Of a stretch of 36,203 bases of DNA, positions 8,613 to 17,424 are shown in pieces. The first letter of the stretch is position 1, and each line of letters opens with the position of its first letter. The notes beneath the pieces are model-generated. The model was not told the DNA's origin. It was given only the letters and a program-made list of their open reading frames with translations, and made no database searches. The DNA comes from an uncultured Paludibacter sp. (GTDB taxonomy: Bacteria; Bacteroidota; Bacteroidia; Bacteroidales; Paludibacteraceae): NCBI GenBank assembly GCA_937927845.1, contig CALFXE010000201.1:1-36203 (forward strand), in the 5' to 3' direction. The translations under genes and the position numbers were made by a program.

Positions 8613-11600
8613 TTATCTATTTATAATCTTCACTGCATTAACTTGACCGTTAGCTACAGATTTTACAATATATATACCTCTTGGCATAGCTATAGTTTGA
8701 GTACCATTTACTTCAGTACGTTCAACTAAAGCACCTTGCAAGTTATATATCCATACAGAAGTATGTTGAGATGAACTCATTACAACATTTCCTGCAACAG
8801 AATATACTTTCAGGTCGTTTCCGCTTTTCGGTGTCTGAACTGCAGAATTGTCTACGTCAAATTCAGCACCCGGAATCGATCTGAATATCGGGAAACCACC
8901 ACCTTTAGGAATACCCCAAACATTAGTCATATCCCAACCTGCTCTTCTATAAAGTGAGTAAGATTGGAAATCGCTAACCGGACGTTTCATAGATTCAGCA
9001 GCACGTGCAAACTGACCTGAACGATTAGGATCTTTTAAAGGATCCAAATTCATATCATTTCTTACAAAGCAAGTAGTAGTGTCAATTACAATATAACCAC
9101 CTCCATTGTAAGCAATGAATTCATTACCTGATGCACTCAACACATCAGTAGCAAGTGACATAACACCTGTAAAGAAGTTTTTACCACCTTCAGTGCGTGC
9201 AACTATTCCACCGGCATCCGCATTATCAAAATCTAATCTGTCTTCTTTTCCTATTTCAACTGTTCCTGTAAAATATGAATTGATGATACGTGTATCACAA
9301 ATAATACCTGCCAAACCTGAAACTTGCCAATCGCTTGATTCAACTTTTGCATCAACTACGTATACATCTTTGATAGTAGACAGTTTACCTGTTTCTAACA
9401 TACCTGCTACTACTCCAACATGGTCACGTCCATAAATCTCAGTGTCATAACTTCCTTTATCGAACACAACATGTTCTACTGTAACACCTTTACCACGACC
9501 AAGTAAGACACCAACATCAGCACCGCCTGAAACATATGCATCAGTGAAGCGTAAGTTTACAAAGTGAGCACCATCAGCATAGCCAAATAAACCAATTCTA
9601 TCGCTACCGCTTATTTCAGGGCATATTACAGTATAGTTTTGTCCGTCTACATAACCTCTAAATGGAGCTCCCGAAGTACCGATTGGTTCGTATTGTACTG
9701 AAAGCATATCTATATCGGCTGTCAATCTATAGAAACCATTCAAATCATTTTTCATATTCATCCAGTCGGCTGCTGTAGCAACATCTTTCCAAACAGGCTC
9801 TACATAAGGCTCTTCATAAGTAATAGGATTTGATGATTTATTAGTGCTTACTCCTAAATCCATACAAGAACCACCACCATTTTGAATCACATGGATTGCA
9901 AACAAGTTTTCACCTCCATAATTGATTGCATCTTTAGCCTCTTGATAAATTTCAAAGTTTACATAATTTGTACTCCATCCGGTATTAGCATGTGCTAAGA
10001 CACCATTAATGTAAAGCTCATAATCTTCGTCATAGAATATGGTGAATTGTAATTCATCACCTTCTTCCAAAACAGGTATTGTAACTTTCTTACGAAGGAA
10101 TAAGCCTAAATTATCTCCTTTCCATTGTGTATTCCATGGGAAAGAAACAGTCATATTACCACCAAAAGCAGAGCGTCCCTCCAACCAAGAAGAATCATCG
10201 AAATTCATATTTGTATTCCATCCTGCATCAGCTTCCAAGTCTTTTGAGCCGGCAATGTATTTCCACATCTCACCACCCTGACCACTTGTTTTAAGTACCG
10301 GAGCAACAATCTTTGATTTCATAAATGCAGTGCTTTCTTTTATAACTTTTCCTGCAATACTGTCTGAACCGGCAAACTTATAAACTTTACGATCGTATGT
10401 CATTAACCCATTTATTTCATTTTCGCAGTCGGTTGTTTGTACCATTGCAACACCACTGATACCTGCAAGAGATAAATTAGCTGTTGCTCTTGTGAACTCT
10501 TTCAATTTTGTGGCATATTCTGCATCAGTTTTAATTTCACTTGAGCTACTTGTGCTCCAAACATGACCGGCAATCACATAATTATAAGTACCTGTTACAC
10601 CACAAACGGATGCACGTTCATTATACGGATTAGAATGTAATACAGGAATTGGCAGTCCTTGAGACATAACAACATCACCTAATTCATAACTATCAGGTCC
10701 TGATTCAGGTACAACTAAACGTCCATCTTTTAAGCCTTCGAATAACTCAACTGTGTTTTTAACATGATTGTAATCATATTTTCCCCAGCCATCATTAAAT
10801 CCAATCCATGCAATTACAGATGGGAAATTACGGATACTTGCAGTCATAGCTGCTGCTTCTCTCAAGAAGTTTGCTTTTCTTGCAGCTTCTGTATTCAACT
10901 CTGCTATAGGAGTTCCACCAAATGTAGCAGGAATATCTTGCCATACCATCAGTCCAAGAGAGTCAGCTATATGATACCAAATAGCCGGTTCAATTTTCTC
11001 GAACTTACGAACTGCATTGAAACCTAATTCTTTGAGTTTTTTCAAATCATGACGAATAGCATCGTACGATGCAGGAGTATACAATCCATCAGGGAAATAT
11101 CCATGATCTAATGTTGCATAATTGAATGTAGGCTGTCCGTTCAAGTAAATATAAGGTTTGTCGCGCAGTTTCTTTACTTCAACTTGACGCATACCAAAGT
11201 ATGAAGTAACATTATCTGCTGTTGCGCCATCTTTCTTCAATTCAACTTGAACATTATATAAGAATGGTGATTCGGGAGACCATAATTTTGCATTTGCAAT
11301 TGCGATATCCGATTCAACACCAACACTTACAGTAGCTGATGCAACTTCATTTACGCCATCAAGAACCTTAACTACTGCTGTTGCACCATCAGCATTAGCT
11401 GCAACAACTTTCACTTTTACTGATGAGTTATCAACTGGAGTCAACTGAACGTCTGTTACATATGCTGAATTTACAACTTCTGTCCAAACCGTCTGCCAGA
11501 TACCTGTTGCCGGAGAGTACCAACCACCATTAGGTGCAGGATGCTGCTTTCCGGAAGGTTGTCCACCCTGTGTAGGATCATACACATGAACCACAATCTC

Positions 11601-13934
11601 TTGATTATTACCATCAACTAAAGCTGAAGTAATATCAACAGAGAATGGATTGAAGCCACCTTTGTGTTCAGAAACTTTAGTACCGTTTACAAACACAACA
11701 CTATGCCAATCTATTGCACCAAAGTTCAAAATCAAACGTTTTCCGTCTGCCGGCTTTTGAATATCAGCAATCTTCTTATAAACATAAACCTTATTCTGAT
11801 TATTATATTCGCCATCCATAATACCTGACAATGCAGATTCTACAGGGAATGGTACTAATATCTGTTGGCGATATGTTTCATTTGCCACATATGTACCAAA
11901 AGCATCTTTAGCCTTACGAGTATAGTCCCAAATTCCATTAAGATTATTCCATCCTTCACGTTTTAATTGCGGACGAGGATATTCATTCAGAATTGGCTGA
12001 TCTATTTGCAAGTTTTCACCCCAAACAGTCATTAATGGAGCTGTTTTCTTTGCATAAGGAGAACTGAATGTTGAGCCATCAGGTGCATAAGCTCCTGTAT
12101 TGTCAACTTTTATATATTCAATTTCAACATCAGTAGCTTCAGTATTGGTCTGTTTTCCAAAGAATAAGTGAGTTCCATCATATGCAGGTAGAGGTTCGCC
12201 TTCGAATAAGAAGAAATCATCGAAATAAAGAACTCCCGGATCGCCCCAAGAATCATAACCTGATTTCTGATTTGTATTCTCGGTAAAGAAGCGTAAAGTA
12301 TGATTTTCTTGAGTTGTAGTGAATGTTAGAACAATATTTTTCCATTGTGGAAAAGTGTTATTATTTACATCTTCATACCAAAGTTGTTCATCACCATTAT
12401 TTACATGTAATTTTAAATGGTCGCCATCCCATTTTGCAAAGTGATACCAGAAAGAGAATGTATAAGTTTTTCCTATTTCTAAATCCAACTCAGCTTTCAA
12501 TGGAGCATTACGTCCCTGACTACGTGCTGCACTATAATCAGTTCCATAATCAACAACATTACTGAAGCTATTAAAATACCTCAAAGAGTGATTTCCTCTT
12601 GCCCACATAGGTCCGGCTTCGTCATTACCAGGTTGTTGAGCACTTTGTGTACGAACGCGTGCATTCCAGAAAGGATGCCAGAAAGGAGTTTGATCCAAAT
12701 CATATCTTGCTTCAGCTATTTGCTCTTCAGTCCAATCATCATAATAAGTCAAGAAGTAATCATACTTATCAGGATTAACCATTACAGTATCGTTGCGTGG
12801 ATCGCCTTCAGGGAAATAATGATAGTTCGGATTTTCAAAATCTCCATTGGGGAATAAGTTTACAGCATCAGCAGGAATACGAGATGGGTTTATACGTTCT
12901 GATAAATGCAAATCATCAAAAGCCATTTGATTAGCATTCAGATCGCTGGTAGGTGTCTCAAGTATAAAACGTTGACGGCTACCTCCTGTTTGCATACCTA
13001 ACTTTTCGTAATACTTCCAATTAGGATTATTTCTATCTGCAACAAAGTATACATTTCTTTCAGCAGCAGGATCAGCCCAACCATTTATATCACGCCATGC
13101 ACCTTCGGGGAAACTAACTGTTTTCATCCAAGCTGTCATGTCATATACCGCTTCCGGCTTCAAAGGAATAAACTCGTTTTTGTGGAAACCTTTGTCAACT
13201 AATAATCCATATTTACCTGAGTGTACGTAATCTTTATCGGTTGTTACTGTAAGAGTTCCGGTTTTACCTTCGTCTGTCCATGACCATCCATGTTCTTGTG
13301 CACTTTTACCATTTTCGAAACCACCATCATTCATAATATTATCAAGTTTGAATGGTTGAACTGGTAATGTACCTAATAGAACGCCGTCTCTCCATACACG
13401 TACTTTTTCGTCAGGAGCAACAGCAACGCGATAAACATGAAAACCATCAGAATTACTTGCTGTTGATAAAACACGAACCGTATCAAGAACATTTGCATGT
13501 TCAGTCAAGAGATTTTCAGAAAATTCGAGACGGAAGCCTTTTCCTGCACCAACACCTGATACAGTAAATGCACCATTCTCAGAATTTACAACTTTGGCCT
13601 TAAATTCAACTGTATAACCTACTGCTGAAGAGAAGCCAGTATTAGCCTTATAATATCCCAATTGTGAATACAAAGGATACCCATAAGTATCAAATGCCTT
13701 ATTGGCTTTCAGTTTAAGAGCAGTATTTGCCACAGCCGAAAGTTCTGATGGAGCAACTAACAAATCCTTAGTAGCTTGTTCCCAAGTCATACTATTGTCA
13801 AACTGCAACTTAGTCCATCCTTGCGTCGTGGGCAATGAAGTCCCAACATACACATCTTTGAGTGCTTGCGCGTGTGTCTGCGATAAGAAAACCGACAGAA
13901 ACAACATCATGAAAAATGTCTTTAATGTCCTCAT
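8613..13934 (-). CDS. Giant GH2-like protein lacking both catalytic glutamates, lectin/CBM and beta-helix modules, T9SS cargo
   Basis: The 1773-residue product has a signal peptide (ending THAQA). Residues 22-200 start a ConA-like lectin fold. Two CBM4/9-like modules are inserted at about 205-355 and 361-580, and the fold closes near 588-625 (LFFGKQ, VEIEYIKVDN). Residues about 632-1235 are GH2 (YPRPQLKREGW, PFPVESALSG). The acid/base position reads WIGFNDGWG (D1048) and the nucleophile position reads VCGVTGT (V1113), so it is probably inactive as a retaining glycosidase. Residues about 1221-1363 are the galactose-binding-like sandwich shared in this locus. Residues about 1388-1678 have GLUG/parallel beta-helix character. 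The C-terminus is a T9SS domain (VWIYNLQG, MPRGIYIVKS). It is likely a surface glycan-binding scaffold. It lies directly downstream of the SusCD and DUF1735-like genes. Confidence 0.85.
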   Translation of the reverse strand: MRTLKTFFMMLFLSVFLSQTHAQALKDVYVGTSLPTTQGWTKLQFDNSMTWEQATKDLLVAPSELSAVANTALKLKANKAFDTYGYPLYSQLGYYKANTGFSSAVGYTVEFKAKVVNSENGAFTVSGVGAGKGFRLEFSENLLTEHANVLDTVRVLSTASNSDGFHVYRVAVAPDEKVRVWRDGVLLGTLPVQPFKLDNIMNDGGFENGKSAQEHGWSWTDEGKTGTLTVTTDKDYVHSGKYGLLVDKGFHKNEFIPLKPEAVYDMTAWMKTVSFPEGAWRDINGWADPAAERNVYFVADRNNPNWKYYEKLGMQTGGSRQRFILETPTSDLNANQMAFDDLHLSERINPSRIPADAVNLFPNGDFENPNYHYFPEGDPRNDTVMVNPDKYDYFLTYYDDWTEEQIAEARYDLDQTPFWHPFWNARVRTQSAQQPGNDEAGPMWARGNHSLRYFNSFSNVVDYGTDYSAARSQGRNAPLKAELDLEIGKTYTFSFWYHFAKWDGDHLKLHVNNGDEQLWYEDVNNNTFPQWKNIVLTFTTTQENHTLRFFTENTNQKSGYDSWGDPGVLYFDDFFLFEGEPLPAYDGTHLFFGKQTNTEATDVEIEYIKVDNTGAYAPDGSTFSSPYAKKTAPLMTVWGENLQIDQPILNEYPRPQLKREGWNNLNGIWDYTRKAKDAFGTYVANETYRQQILVPFPVESALSGIMDGEYNNQNKVYVYKKIADIQKPADGKRLILNFGAIDWHSVVFVNGTKVSEHKGGFNPFSVDITSALVDGNNQEIVVHVYDPTQGGQPSGKQHPAPNGGWYSPATGIWQTVWTEVVNSAYVTDVQLTPVDNSSVKVKVVAANADGATAVVKVLDGVNEVASATVSVGVESDIAIANAKLWSPESPFLYNVQVELKKDGATADNVTSYFGMRQVEVKKLRDKPYIYLNGQPTFNYATLDHGYFPDGLYTPASYDAIRHDLKKLKELGFNAVRKFEKIEPAIWYHIADSLGLMVWQDIPATFGGTPIAELNTEAARKANFLREAAAMTASIRNFPSVIAWIGFNDGWGKYDYNHVKNTVELFEGLKDGRLVVPESGPDSYELGDVVMSQGLPIPVLHSNPYNERASVCGVTGTYNYVIAGHVWSTSSSSEIKTDAEYATKLKEFTRATANLSLAGISGVAMVQTTDCENEINGLMTYDRKVYKFAGSDSIAGKVIKESTAFMKSKIVAPVLKTSGQGGEMWKYIAGSKDLEADAGWNTNMNFDDSSWLEGRSAFGGNMTVSFPWNTQWKGDNLGLFLRKKVTIPVLEEGDELQFTIFYDEDYELYINGVLAHANTGWSTNYVNFEIYQEAKDAINYGGENLFAIHVIQNGGGSCMDLGVSTNKSSNPITYEEPYVEPVWKDVATAADWMNMKNDLNGFYRLTADIDMLSVQYEPIGTSGAPFRGYVDGQNYTVICPEISGSDRIGLFGYADGAHFVNLRFTDAYVSGGADVGVLLGRGKGVTVEHVVFDKGSYDTEIYGRDHVGVVAGMLETGKLSTIKDVYVVDAKVESSDWQVSGLAGIICDTRIINSYFTGTVEIGKEDRLDFDNADAGGIVARTEGGKNFFTGVMSLATDVLSASGNEFIAYNGGGYIVIDTTTCFVRNDMNLDPLKDPNRSGQFARAAESMKRPVSDFQSYSLYRRAGWDMTNVWGIPKGGGFPIFRSIPGAEFDVDNSAVQTPKSGNDLKVYSVAGNVVMSSSQHTSVWIYNLQGALVERTEVNGTQTIAMPRGIYIVKSVANGQVNAVKIINR

Positions 13935-13975
13935 AAAGATAGATTTAAAAAATTATATAATTATTTAATTTGTTT

Positions 13976-13998
13976 TGCAAGCTCTAACCCTGCTTGCA
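13976..13998 (-). other. Intergenic hairpin with an alternative pairing
   Basis: TGCAAGC (13976-13982) pairs with GCTTGCA (13992-13998). A competing stem, AACCCT (13986-13991) with AGGGTT (14002-14007), spans the same bases, so the two helices cannot form together. It lies between the stop at 14029 and the start at 13934 on the minus strand. It may be a weak terminator or mRNA-end stem; a switch is only a possibility. Confidence 0.4.
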
Positions 13999-14028
13999 TT
14001 TAGGGTTTATTAATATTATTACTATTGA

Positions 14029-15009
14029 TTACCATTCAAATATCTCTTGCTGATCTTCTTCCGGAACTTGTGTGTTACGCCTTCTTTCCAAAGTATAAGA
14101 TCCTTTTAAGTTATATTTTACAGTATAGTTTGGATTAGTTACATCTTTATAACTATATTGTATTTCCATTGTTACGGTTCTTATCACCAAGTAGGGCTGA
14201 AGTGCATCCATCTCTTCTTTAACACTCCAAGTACATTTACCCGCAGCAGGAGTAAATTCGATTTTTGCGCTATCGGCAGTAAAAGTCAAAGTCTTATCGT
14301 CATTAAATTTAGCTTTAACCTTATATGTTGCTCGATCACGTGCATCTTCCTCACATAATCCGGCATAGAAAAACACAGTACTATCATTCACATATCGCAT
14401 TTCTCGTGTTGCTACAGATGTTGGTGTCGGATTATTTTCTGCCGTAATAGAACCTGCACCCGCTGAATATGACCCAGAGAAATAGTTAAATGGAATAATC
14501 CGCATTAAAGTCTTTTTATAGTGCTTCTTATTAGCAGGATAATATTCAGAGGTAGAAGTAATCGTTAAAGGCAGGATATATTTTTCCACTAAATCTAACC
14601 CTTTAATATCGAAAATAACATCTAAATAACCAATATTTTTCCCTGCAGGAATTGTAACTTCCGTACCGTTAGGAAAACTATAATAATCTTCATCTAACAA
14701 TAGAAAGAACAAATCGTTTCGATTATAGAACATAGTCCTGTTGTGGGCAGTTAAAGTATCATTATCAAGTTGAACATTAACAACTACATTTTTATCATTA
14801 ATTGTAGAGCCGCTAACTTCAATCGGAATTTTATAATGCACTTTTCCATCAACAGTATTTGTGTTTAAATATGTTTCGGTATATCCCGAGCGCACAAAAG
14901 AAACGAATTTCACATATTGCTCATCTTTCCATTCATCATTACATGAAATAAATGTCATACTTAATAGCCAGATAGCTATGGTATATAAATTCAATTTTTT
15001 AAGTTTCAT
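14029..15009 (-). CDS. DUF1735/DUF4973-like surface lipoprotein (SusE-position glycan-binding candidate)
   Basis: The 326-residue product has a lipoprotein signal with lipobox-like LLSMTFISC. An N-terminal beta-sandwich follows (YKIPIEVSGS, FPNGTEVTIPAGKNIGYLDVIFD, YILPLTIT), which matches the BT_3987/DUF1735 pattern. The C-terminal half ends in RRRNTQVPEEDQQEIFEW, a tail typical of DUF4973/DUF4361 proteins encoded beside SusD. It lies 67 bp after SusD, the position of outer-membrane glycan-binding lipoproteins in PULs. Binding is inferred from family and position. Confidence 0.75.
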   Translation of the reverse strand: MKLKKLNLYTIAIWLLSMTFISCNDEWKDEQYVKFVSFVRSGYTETYLNTNTVDGKVHYKIPIEVSGSTINDKNVVVNVQLDNDTLTAHNRTMFYNRNDLFFLLLDEDYYSFPNGTEVTIPAGKNIGYLDVIFDIKGLDLVEKYILPLTITSTSEYYPANKKHYKKTLMRIIPFNYFSGSYSAGAGSITAENNPTPTSVATREMRYVNDSTVFFYAGLCEEDARDRATYKVKAKFNDDKTLTFTADSAKIEFTPAAGKCTWSVKEEMDALQPYLVIRTVTMEIQYSYKDVTNPNYTVKYNLKGSYTLERRRNTQVPEEDQQEIFEW

Positions 15010-15076
15010 ATGTTTAAATTTATTTATTTCTGAACATTTTGTTCGTATTAGACAATTTTAAATTTCATTTTAATGA

Positions 15077-17317
15077 TTATTCATCAAAGATTTTCCATCC
15101 CGGATTCTGAATCATATTTCTATTTTTTCTTAACTCATCTTTGGATATAGGCCACAAATACATCTTTTCAGAGAAGATTGCGGGTACAAGAGATATTTCT
15201 CTTGGCATATGCCACAAATCTCTTTGTTGATTATCGCTTGTTGTCAAAGATAAAGGACCTGTCATATCCATATTATAGCCCCAAACCGGCATTGATTCTT
15301 CTCTCTCAGCATCACCCCAACGTCTCAGGTCATAATATCTATGTGCTTCGCCCATAAATTCAATTTGCCATTCACGTTTAATTCTTATACGCATTTCTAC
15401 TTTATCTCCAAAATAATCATCAGTGAAATCTGTAAGTCCTCCTCTAACTCTAACCGGTCGTATTCCTTTGCTTATTTCAGACTTATCACGTGTAACAGTA
15501 ATTGACCCAACACCATCATATGACGGTACGGTATGAGTTCCATCTAATTCATTTAGTGCCTCGGCATATGTCAAAAGAACTTCTGCATATCTCATTGCAG
15601 GTTCAGCTTTTCTTATTCTACTACCCGACCAATCTTCAGGGTTGTAGTATTTTCTAATTCCTATTCCTGTCCAATAATAGAATCCTGATGCATCTTTTCC
15701 GTCTCCACCATTTCTATAAGTAAATACCTGAACAAATCTTTTATTATCATTCACACTTGAACCTTTGTTTTCCCATATGCTTCCATTATAAGCAACAGAC
15801 GCATAGAAACGTGGTTCTCTATTTGCATTTTGCATTGAAACTCCCGGTGGTAGCGGTGCCCATTTAGTATAATATTCGGGATTTCTGGTAATAGTTCCGG
15901 TATATATTTTTGCATAATTCGGTACCACCGCATTAGGATCACTATAATAATAAGGTTTACCATCTACATCTACACCTTTTTTGTAACGATAAAAATCACT
16001 ACCGTCTGCCATATGATATGCATCATACATCTTCATGGTTAATCCGTGACAGTTCCATCCTCCAAGCGAACGAGGCATCTGATGTTGTGATAAATTATCC
16101 AATTCATTTCCATATCCTCTTGAAAAAATCAATTCGGGATTTGAATAAGCTTGTAACGAACCATCAAACAATTGGCGATATGATTCACATGGGTCTATAT
16201 TAGCCCAACCTTCAGGGAAATCTTTATCTGAATAACCCGGTGTATTTTGTGGGTCTAACTTCCATCCTGCACCATCTGCAACAATTTTAGCTCCCGGTTC
16301 TATTGTTTTAGGATATTCGTAATAATCAAAAGATAAAGATGAACCTTCAGCTCCTTTCATATTACTTGCGTTTACTGCACGTTTTGCAACTGTATAAAGC
16401 TTGTATTTATCTAAATCCATAACTTCCTTAGCTGCTGCTGCTGCTTTAGCCCAATATTCTTCTTTATAAACCGGAGAAATAAGCGGTGTTCCATCATAAT
16501 TCACCATTTTCTTTGCCCAATCGTTATTGTTACCATTATATTGTGGACTTGCACCAAAAAGATATACTTTAGCTCTTGCAGTTAATGCAGCTCCTTTTGT
16601 CGGTCTTAGAATATTACGGTTACTTCTATCCATAGGTAAATCACGTGCAGCAATTGCCAATTCATCGGTAATGTAATCTACACATTCATGATATGAACTG
16701 CGTGGAATTGACAATTCATCATAACTACTTGTAAAATCAACTCCTTCATCGGGTAAGAGTGGAATCGGTCCATATTTGCGTAATAACTGCCAGTAATAAT
16801 ATGCACGTAAGAAACGCGCTTCTGCTTTGGTTTCTTTTATAAATTCAGCCAATTGTTCAGTTGTCATATCATCACGTATTTTTTTACTGTCTGCCAACTG
16901 ATCTATATTATGAATATAGATTGACGCATCGCGAATACCCATATAACACTCTCTCCATTGGTCTTGCAAGAATTGCTCAGTATATTGTCCGCCTCTATAT
17001 ATACGATAGGAAGCTAACTGACCAAACACATAATCATCTGCTTTTTCCCTGTCAGTATAATACATATCGTCTGAAATGAAATTAAACTGATTTGAATTTT
17101 GTTCTTTAATACAAACATCCCAGTTGTCGCGGTGACGCAAATGACTATAAACGCCGGCTAACCATTGTTTAGAATAATCTACACTTTCAAAAACATCTTT
17201 CAATTCACGCTGTTCTTTAAGTAGATATTCAACATTCAAAAAATCGGAGCATGCTGTGAAGCCTTGGAAAAGCATTGCTACCAATATATACGAAATTATT
17301 TTTTTTGTTGTCTTCAT
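15077..17317 (-). CDS. susD: SusD/RagB-family outer-membrane glycan-binding lipoprotein
   Basis: The 746-residue product has a lipoprotein signal (MLFQGFTAC, lipidated Cys near residue 23). SusD features include YSHLRHRDNWD near the N-terminus, KAEARFLRAYYYWQLLRKYGPIPLL, and ALTARAKVYLFGASPQYNG in the TPR region. The C-terminus has RYAEVLLTYAEALNEL, RIRIKREWQIEFMGEAHRYYDLRRW and LWPISKDELRKN. It caps the SusC barrel 107 bp upstream and delivers oligosaccharides to it. It is longer than the usual 500-600 residues, so it has expanded loops. Ligand specificity cannot be read from sequence. Confidence 0.95.
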   Translation of the reverse strand: MKTTKKIISYILVAMLFQGFTACSDFLNVEYLLKEQRELKDVFESVDYSKQWLAGVYSHLRHRDNWDVCIKEQNSNQFNFISDDMYYTDREKADDYVFGQLASYRIYRGGQYTEQFLQDQWRECYMGIRDASIYIHNIDQLADSKKIRDDMTTEQLAEFIKETKAEARFLRAYYYWQLLRKYGPIPLLPDEGVDFTSSYDELSIPRSSYHECVDYITDELAIAARDLPMDRSNRNILRPTKGAALTARAKVYLFGASPQYNGNNNDWAKKMVNYDGTPLISPVYKEEYWAKAAAAAKEVMDLDKYKLYTVAKRAVNASNMKGAEGSSLSFDYYEYPKTIEPGAKIVADGAGWKLDPQNTPGYSDKDFPEGWANIDPCESYRQLFDGSLQAYSNPELIFSRGYGNELDNLSQHQMPRSLGGWNCHGLTMKMYDAYHMADGSDFYRYKKGVDVDGKPYYYSDPNAVVPNYAKIYTGTITRNPEYYTKWAPLPPGVSMQNANREPRFYASVAYNGSIWENKGSSVNDNKRFVQVFTYRNGGDGKDASGFYYWTGIGIRKYYNPEDWSGSRIRKAEPAMRYAEVLLTYAEALNELDGTHTVPSYDGVGSITVTRDKSEISKGIRPVRVRGGLTDFTDDYFGDKVEMRIRIKREWQIEFMGEAHRYYDLRRWGDAEREESMPVWGYNMDMTGPLSLTTSDNQQRDLWHMPREISLVPAIFSEKMYLWPISKDELRKNRNMIQNPGWKIFDE

Positions 17318-17424
17318 ACGGTTGTTATATATTTTTTATGGTCATGTTTAACCTATAAAATTATTTATATTTCTTCTGAATCTTAAAGCTATGAAACTCA
17401 TTTTAAGTTCAATGATTATTGTTT

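Noticed and set aside
11101..11316. Other short frames opposite or within the large genes, taken as possible nested genes
   Set aside because: They lack family signatures, start signals and signal peptides. They lie wholly inside confidently assigned coding sequences on the other strand or frame.
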